Shown here: one piece after another, positions 45,201 through 51,000 of the stretch
How positions within the stretch are numbered: position 1 is the stretch's first letter
How the letters are laid out: each line of letters starts with the position of its first letter
NCBI RefSeq assembly: GCF_964340395.1
Contig: NC_135562.1
Location: forward strand, 7,617,634 to 7,668,633
Reading direction: 5' to 3'
Length of the DNA: 51,000 bases
From: Glandiceps talaboti
Taxonomy: Eukaryota; Hemichordata; Enteropneusta; Spengelidae
The notes under the pieces: model-generated
Told to the model about the DNA's origin: nothing
Database searches by the model: none
What the model saw: the letters and a program-made list of their open reading frames with translations, nothing else
Translations under genes and position numbers: made by a program

Positions 45201-48200
45201 AAATATATACATGTATTGGTGATATCAGGAGAAATCCTGGTTTGGAAGCTCCATGATTGATGGATATGACTTCATTGGTTTTGAGGACTTCAACATTGTT
45301 GATGATGATTTTGAGTTTACCAGTATACAAAACAGGCAAGCATTTTGACAATACAATATTTTGATTTTCTTTTGGGGAAGTTTTTTGATGATGTTCTAAG
45401 TACTTTATAGTGTGGAAAAGTTTACTTTTCTTGTCTCCTGTTTGCAAGAAATCCAACTCACTATTTGAAGAATCATCAGTTCTACTTGAATGTATGTTTT
45501 GCATGATGGCAATGTCTATTTTATGGCAATGGCTTAGTTCTATGAAAATGTTATCATCTACTATATATTACATGCAGTGTACATAACTCCACTACTCTAG
45601 CATCACATTCTCTCCCCACTTGTGTTTGGAAGTTCCAAAACTATGTATTAAACCTGAGATTCTGATGTAATGAGTGTAAAGTACACATGATAAAGAACAT
45701 CGTCATTGTCATGTGCAAAGTTTCACATGATGCAAACTGTGGTAGACATCATTAGTGTGTCATGTCGTTATACTTTTCACATTTCAAGAAAAGTTCATGA
45801 AAACTGATGTTGTAAGATCTACAGTATATTTCGTAGTCCTGTCGGTGAAATTATATAATATGAACATCTTTGTAAGTAAGTAAATACATGCCATTATCCA
45901 TAAATAGAATTGACTAAATTCTTAATTTCGTTACATAAATGTAACCAGGGATGTACGAAGTATAACTACTTTGTACTGTAGACATATCATGATCCTCACA
46001 TAGCTGACAATCCATGCTATTCCTATGGGCAATATCAGTTCTAACTAGAAGGTAAACAGTAGCATATGATAGTGTAGTCAATATGGAAGATGACGTTATA
46101 CATCTTTCAGCAAGGAATTACTCTGTAGACAATGGTAGCTTAGTACTCTTGTAATTTGAAATGATGATGTTTTCATTAAACTTAGGTGTATGTGGAGGTT
46201 AACCCTTTCATTCCTAGAGACGACATTGCAATAAATAGAAACTTGATTGTAAGAACATTTTCTAAAATTTAACAATATTACTTCATTGGGAAGTAATATT
46301 TCTTGAATTCTGGTCTAAAATAAAGTTGATCTTTTTCCAAAAATTACAGAGAATCAAGAATTTTTGTTCAAAAATTTTGGCGGGAAAGTTTCTAGTCCTG
46401 AAAGGGTTAAGGAATTTTCTCTGGGAAGACTTGTGAATTTTATCTGAACATCTGTGTACAACTACGACTAGTGATTATGAAGTGTTCACAATTGGTCACG
46501 TCAGTGTAATAAGGTATCTGGTATGCAATTAAATAGAAGATGTGACCTTATTGCACTCTTATAATTCGTCCTCCTATCTACTACATGTATATAATTGTAT
46601 AGCAATTAGGACTTAAGTTATTGCACTGACTCAATGAATGATTTTACGGTAAATTTAAATCTTGGGATAGCTCTAGATGTAGGTTATTCTTATATTATGT
46701 AAGGGACTTCAGTACAGTTATTACTGGTCGTGTAACAAGACCTCCGACCTGTGCGCTGATGTGCTTTTGTACAAAAGTTGAAAATGACATTGCAACTGGT
46801 CCGCAGCTCCAGGGCTAGCCCTCGATATCACCTTTTGGCTGTATGCAACCTGTGGTCACTTTTAAAGTTAGTTGAATTGCCCGAGAGTCTACATTGTAGC
46901 AGCTAGGTAAAGTTATCACTTGTAGTAGTGGAAAGACAACTGAATTGCAAATAATCGCAACATCTGATATTATCTTTGAAATATTTTTAAGTTCATGCGA
47001 TCAATCACTTTCATATGAAAGTGATATAAGTATCGTATGTCTCCCCCCTCCCTCCCACCACAGACATACACATACTACCGGTGTAGAAAAAACCTGACAT
47101 TTCTTTATTTTGTAAGAAGTATGTGAAAGAAAATCAAATTATTATACATGGATGACTAATATTTCTCCATTTGTACTTTCAGATGGTATTTTGGAAAGAT
47201 AACCCGAGTAGAAGCAGAGAAGAAACTACTACTGCCACAGAATGATCACGGTACATTTCTTATACGAGATAGTGAAAGTAGGCGAGGAGAGTACTCATTA
47301 TCAGGTATGTTAGTCAGTATCGACTTGTGAAAACAGTACACCATTTATCGCATTATAACTCTTCCCATGCAGTACAAAAATGTTCTGTTGTGTTGGTATA
47401 TCCAGCTCTGTGTAGCTATTTCCCTAAATTACAAGTAAAAGATATTTCATTCAAACTTGGCACAAAAGTGTAATGGTGATGCATGCCACTGTTGTACTAC
47501 TGTAGTCTAATACATTGCAAGATACACCTTGAAATTGACACTGCTCACATTACAGGGATCCAGTCCACTCTTGTCTGACTTATGTCATAAAACTGATAAG
47601 CTTGTTTTTGGGCCAATTTCAGATTGGAATTGTCAACTGTTCTATCTAGTATCTGTCTTACTCTTAGTCAGCCCCAGACTTACATGTAGAAGCTCCTTCT
47701 CACACTGGGCTGAACCTAGCCCCCAAATCTGGACCAACTATTGTAAACTGTCGACCCTTGTATTCTTTATAAGTCTAGTTAAGGGCCAAGGTTTCAATCT
47801 CAAGGTCTTGGATTAGTGCTATTTTATCAGTGTAGCCACATAAGGATTAAAAAGCTTTATTCTGTTATTCTTTTTCTATAGCTTTACCAGACAACTATGT
47901 TTGACACCCAAATTTCAATCCATATCCAAACTCGGCCATTTTAAGACCAAAGTTGACCTGATTTGGCTTATTAAAGTTCTGGTGTGTGAAAACTCTCTAT
48001 ACAAAAAACGGAAACAATTATAATGTTTTGATAAGAAGTGGACAGCAACTTACATCATGTCTGGTACTTTATAATGAGATGATGTGCATACATGGCATTT
48101 ATAAGAAGGTCAATAAACATGACCTACAAATAACTTGTAAATAGAGGACTAGGAAGTCTATTAGACAATAAAGCATGACTAACAGTGACCTTGTCTATCA

Positions 48201-49943
48201 GGGTCTGATCTTTCAGTCATTCCAAGTATTTCGTCATCTCTGTATCAGTCAGTATGACCTACAAATCTTTGATTGTTTCACTATGTTATTCTATAGTGTT
48301 ATTACATCCTTATTAGTGCCCCCCCTATTAATTATGCGTTGTCACAGCCAAAATGATAAATAAGTTTTCTTGTGAGTCACCACAGAGTAAGAGATGGGGG
48401 GGGGGGGGGGGGCTAAATTTTTTGAAGGGTGACAAGAAATTGCTTTGCTTCAGTGACCCTTTAATTCGGCTGAAAGGACACAATGATCCTTATCCAACCA
48501 AACCTTTTTCAAGGAAATCACATAATTTTTACACACACAACTATGATGATAACAAGGTGAGATCATGTATGCATTGATAAGCAGTTCATAGAAACATGAC
48601 AATGTACCTTGAAAACCTATAATTAGACATGTCATAAGTAGATAGCTGATGTGGGAATGAATGTTCATGGACTCTGAGCTTATACTCAGTAATGAACATT
48701 TTCTAATTACAGAGTCAAAATATTTCTTGGAAGCGAGAGGGTTCACTTCCAAGAAATTTGTTGACACTGTGAGTAGAAATTTTCATTACTGAGATAGGTG
48801 ATATTTTGGGCACTTACATGCTTGTTTGTCATCTCAGCAAACAATGTGCCCCTAGTCCTTGGAGACCACATCCTGTTTTCATGTATAAGTATATACATGT
48901 AGATTTGTAAGGAATTCCCAGCCTTGTACATGTAAAGTATAGAGTTTCTGAAAATGTCATCTTTTTCATGAGTTTCTCTCTATACATTGCAGTCATACAG
49001 GCACAGATATCAGAGCTCAAATAATCACTAAATTTAGACAACTTTATTAGCCAAGTCATTAGTTAACTACTAGGCTACTGAGCAATTCTGTTAACTTTAA
49101 AAGCAACCACGAGTCGTAGTTCTAACGACGCTGTTGATGGGAGCTGTGTACCGAAGGTACTGTCATCCCTTACATTTGTCCAGCAACCTTCCAAGCACAG
49201 ATTCGGATCTTACTACAGGACTACCGACTTGTGAAAAATAATTATCACCATAAACTATTAAAGGAAAAGAAAAGAAACCACACCATGTGCTTACATACAT
49301 CTCGGGAAATCTTTTCTGTCACTGTATCAGGTCAAGAGAATTTATCATAGAAATTATCTTCACCAAAACATTCAGATTCTAAGCTGGCATCTCTAACCAT
49401 TCAACAATCATGACGCCATTAAATTAGCATTACCCATGAGTTGTATGGACGTCAATATATTATAGAATATCTAACTCAAAGATAGACATATTATCAACAT
49501 TAGAGGCCCTGTTTGGATGCGGAGTAAAATTTACGTATGAAAAACAGTTGTCTAGTAGTAAAATCTAGATGTGAAAAAACGTTTTCTGGCAGAGCCATAG
49601 AAAAAGTTAGTCCAGAACTAAAGAATAACCCTATGTCATCCCTATGGTTCCACTGATAAGATAACATTAATGTGAGAACCTGGGATTGAAACCCATGCCT
49701 TTAAAAACTGCAATACCAGAATTATTTATAATAGTCAACTTATTTTCTCATTTGTGTATAAATTGATGTTTTGTTGTAGTACGAGATGGTGATACAGTCA
49801 AACACTACAGGATACGACAACTTGATGAAGGTGGTTATTTCATTGCCCGTAGATGTACTTTCAGAACACTCGGTGAAATGGTACAACACTACACCAGGGA
49901 TGCTGATGGACTATGTGTTAATTTGAGAAAACCATGTATTATG
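30007..49943 (+). CDS. Src-family tyrosine kinase, Src42A/FRK class, first three coding exons (3' incomplete)
   Basis: Exons 30007-30371, 47183-47304 and 49780-49943 join in frame (phases 2, 1, 0; 217 residues). The ATG is the first in frame and gives MGGCICR: Gly2 for N-myristoylation, Cys4 and Cys6 for possible palmitoylation. Residues 59-114 are an SH3 domain ([24 protein letters not shown]). Residues 123-209 are an SH2 domain: [16 protein letters not shown] with Arg150 as the phosphotyrosine-binding arginine, [13 protein letters not shown] and DGLCVNL. The run EAEKKLLLP and the phrase [18 protein letters not shown] match Drosophila Src42A and, less closely, vertebrate FRK, more than Src/Fyn. 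The proline run LPPPPQP before SH3 may be a ligand for SH3 domains. The linker, kinase domain and C-terminal regulatory tyrosine lie past the right edge. The protein should act at the inner plasma membrane. Confidence 0.93.
32479..32990. repeat. Compound CA / CATA / CGTA microsatellite, ~510 bp
   Basis: Blocks of (CA)n, (CATA)n and (CGTA)n alternate, with self-complementary CGTACGTACGTA stretches near 32690-32700, 32775-32806 and 32858-32868. Overlapping open frames of 180-230 codons (Cys-Val-Tyr-Met or His-Thr-Tyr-Ile repeats) are translations of the repeat. Confidence 0.97.
36217..36254 (+). repeat. G-rich GGGT tandem with quadruplex potential
   Basis: Nine closely spaced runs of three or more G (GGGTGGGTGGGTGGGTGGGG and further runs) on the sense strand of the Src-family intron. 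Such a pattern can form G-quadruplexes in DNA or pre-mRNA. Confidence 0.85.
36327..36390. repeat. (TGTC)n microsatellite
   Basis: About 14 TGTC units. A second (TGTC)n run of about 9 units is at 42196-42233. Confidence 0.95.
36497..36822. repeat. ~110-bp tandem repeat, three copies
   Basis: Each copy starts TGTATAAACTCAACTT and ends CCCCTTGTTTAGAA(T/G)CTC; starts are near 36497, 36599 and 36713. Copies differ mainly by the number of ACACA repeats. Open frames across it are repeats of each other and carry no domain. Confidence 0.9.
38113..38389. mobile_element. hAT-like MITE, ~277 bp
   Basis: CAGTGTTGCAGCTAG at the left pairs with CTGGCTGCAACACTG at the right. CATAAAC occurs immediately outside both ends, so at least 7 bp of a target duplication are kept. 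No coding capacity. Confidence 0.8.
38981..39151. mobile_element. hAT-type MITE, 171 bp, perfect 8-bp target duplication
   Basis: The element begins CAGTGTGCCCTCTAA and ends TTAGAGGGTACACTG. GTGTTATG flanks it on both sides (38973-38980 and 39152-39159). CAGTG ends and 8-bp duplications are typical of hAT transposons. It is inverted relative to the copies at 23597 and 39949. Confidence 0.92.
39949..40118. mobile_element. hAT-type MITE, 170 bp, second copy
   Basis: The element begins CAGTGTGTCCTCTAATGAT and ends TTAGAGGGCACATTG, with ATCAGATC at 39941-39948 and GTCAGATC at 40119-40126 as an 8-bp target duplication (7 of 8 match). It is inserted inside the degenerate tandem array at 39.8-41.1 kb. 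Confidence 0.9.
40921..41088. mobile_element. Possible MITE with GGTAACC-containing ends
   Basis: CAGTGTTTTTTTTAAGG at the left and CCTTAGCAAAACAATG at the right are imperfect inverted ends. The right part (GGGGTTCCCACACCTTAGC) reappears inverted at about 38780-38830, so it is a dispersed family. Confidence 0.5.
43148..43492. mobile_element. Long fold-back MITE, 345 bp, TA target
   Basis: GACTCTCTCACAG at the left and CTGTGAGAGAGTC at the right are flanked by TA. Inverted similarity continues inward for ~150 bp per arm (CATTTAGTGCCAA-like, AATATCCTTGTACTG, GCGCCCTCATCGACCAT and their complements), with a short centre near 43290-43325. Confidence 0.88.
44718..44913. repeat. 52-bp tandem array carrying ATGCAAAT octamers and inverted CCAAT boxes
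   Basis: ATGCAAAT occurs at 44750, 44802, 44853 and 44906; GATTGGCT or GATTGGAT occurs at 44773, 44825 and 44877, with a variant GATTAGCT at 44718. The ~52-bp spacing is regular. ATGCAAAT is the POU/Oct site, and ATTGG is the inverted NF-Y (CCAAT) site. Confidence 0.8.
46203..46406. mobile_element. piggyBac-type MITE with TTAA target, ~204 bp
   Basis: TTAACCCTTTCATTCCTAGA at 46199-46218 pairs with TCTAGTCCTGAAAGGGTTAA at 46391-46410. CCCTTT ends flanked by TTAA are typical of piggyBac elements. A decayed relative may lie at about 4970-5105, which shares TCTAAAATAAAGTT and TTTTGGCGGGAAAG. Confidence 0.85.
48330..48485. mobile_element. Diverged copy of the hAT-type MITE
   Basis: CTTGTGAGTCACCACAGAGT and the following AAGAGATGGGG match the interior of the elements at 38981 and 39949, but the ends are decayed and a poly-G run has expanded inside. 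A still weaker copy seems present at about 17180-17345. Confidence 0.55.
49500..49710. repeat. Dispersed repeat shared with 36.05-36.2 and 37.9-38.0 kb
   Basis: Words such as TCTGGCAGAGCCATA, CCAGAAC(T)AAAGAATAA, CCACTGATAAGATAAC and GAGAACCTGGGATTGAAA recur in the same order at 36050-36205 and in part at 37905-37990. GAACCTGGGATTGAAACCC resembles a tRNA B-box region, so a SINE is possible. Confidence 0.5.
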
Positions 49944-51000
49944 GTAAGTATAGTCTAGTGTACATGACTAGGACAACAATAAGCTTGCTCAAAGGTAACT
50001 CTATAGGGTGACATTAACACCACCAGCACATGATAGCTGCTAACCTTGTTGAACCCCTTAATATCAAATTATACTCTCATTACCTCTGTCCCATATGCTG
50101 AGGTATCAAACACTTTGTTGCCAGTCAGTTTTGAATACTAGTACATAGTACATAATTTCTCTCTGTTTAGGCATAGTAATCTGTACCCCCCCCCCCCTGT
50201 GTTGTGGTATGTATCTCTTCTCACCAGTTAGTATTGAAGAGCCACTTATGCTCAAAACTGAATTATACTGTCGTCGTCCCCCCCCCCTCCCTCCCTCCCT
50301 CTGCCATATCTTATTGTTACAGTATCTTTGCAAACCCTTTTTAGTATGTCAACTTTCCTCCCACATATTGCCTTATTGCTGAATGATATCAAATTTGACC
50401 TTGAAATTTTAGGTAGGAACAAAAATTATATGACCTTGATGTAAGTCTTCCTGCTGTATGTTCCTGTTGAAAACACCCATCCTTCCTGTGAATTGACACT
50501 AGATCATGTAACACATACTATAGAGTTGTAGAGATACAAAATTTGTAGGGTTTGTTTTTGATTCAGCTGTGTAGTCACCTATGAGCTGTTTTTCTGCTAC
50601 ATCCAATTTTCCTGATACAGATCCTCTGTGTAGGATCGAAATGTCAGAAGTTCCTGTTTTAGAACCCAAATCTTACTTCATTGTATGACTCGAAGTTTAC
50701 TTCAAGTTCTGGTTCCAGAAACCACTGATGCCTATGCACTGTAGTTGGACTGATTCTAGTTTTATCAATGAACTCATACTTGAAGGGTTGTGAACCTATG
50801 CTATCTCTCTTAATTTACCAGTTATTAACATTTTGAAATATCAATAATAATTATGATAGTATTCATATGAGTTGGTCCATTATTAACTATGACTGCTAAG
50901 TAGTGTTTATTTTAACAAGTCCCATAACTGAATATATATATTGATTTTCTTGTGTGTTGTCATTAATACATCCATTGAAACACCCCATGTGTCACTTATA

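Larger units (their letters stand above)
30372..47182 (+). other. 16.8-kb first intron of the Src-family gene
   Basis: No exon with supporting splice sites and conserved coding sequence was found. The intron holds microsatellites, several MITEs, a degenerate tandem array near 39.8-41.1 kb and an octamer/CCAAT array at 44.7 kb. Open frames up to ~100 codons here show no recognisable domains. Confidence 0.75.

Overview
The window is animal nuclear DNA. Genes are split into short exons with GT-AG introns, several kilobases of introns carry microsatellites and small inverted-repeat transposons, and three of the proteins read from exons belong to animal families. It contains the motifs typical of non-vertebrate deuterostome genomes (many ACATGTA and GCGCCCTC words), so a hemichordate or cephalochordate is my best guess; that is inference, not proof. 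There are no bacterial features. The gene models were made by hand from splice sites and reading-phase continuity, and in every model all exon junctions keep frame.

Layout. (1) 472-1235, plus: the last two exons of a gene coding a cysteine-rich, PAN/apple-like fragment; the gene starts left of the window. (2) 1888-9414, minus: a complete nine-exon gene for a FAM187-type receptor (signal peptide, Ig, TSP1-like WSxW segment, second Ig, transmembrane helix) that carries an extra ~640-residue acidic Ser/Asp-rich region in one giant exon. (3) 9922-12424, plus: a complete five-exon gene for a 186-residue single-Ig transmembrane protein. Genes 2 and 3 are head to head about 0.5 kb apart over a CpG-richer promoter-like stretch. 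(4) 14138-27393, minus: a complete 16-exon glucokinase regulatory protein (GCKR) gene, 612 residues, with both SIS domains and the C-terminal lid. (5) 30007-49943 and onward, plus: the first three coding exons of a Src-family kinase of the Src42A/FRK class (myristoylation start, SH3, complete SH2); the kinase domain lies beyond the right edge. Its first intron is about 16.8 kb and holds most of the repeats.

The most striking non-genic structure is a 2.8-kb satellite at 18175-20988 inside the GCKR gene. Its 64-bp unit is a copy of the 5' part of exon 10 together with that exon's own splice acceptor, repeated about 44 times, with a second level of order: a 19-unit (1,216-bp) block duplicated in tandem. 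Other notable points are a pair of equal-length inverted MITEs flanking GCKR exon 14, a partial duplication of an exon start in the single-Ig gene that would yield a secreted isoform if spliced, two hAT-type MITEs with visible 8-bp target duplications, a piggyBac-type MITE with TTAA ends, and a 52-bp array pairing octamer and inverted CCAAT boxes. Genes 1-3 form a small cluster of surface or extracellular proteins; genes 4 and 5 share an upstream region of 2.6 kb.
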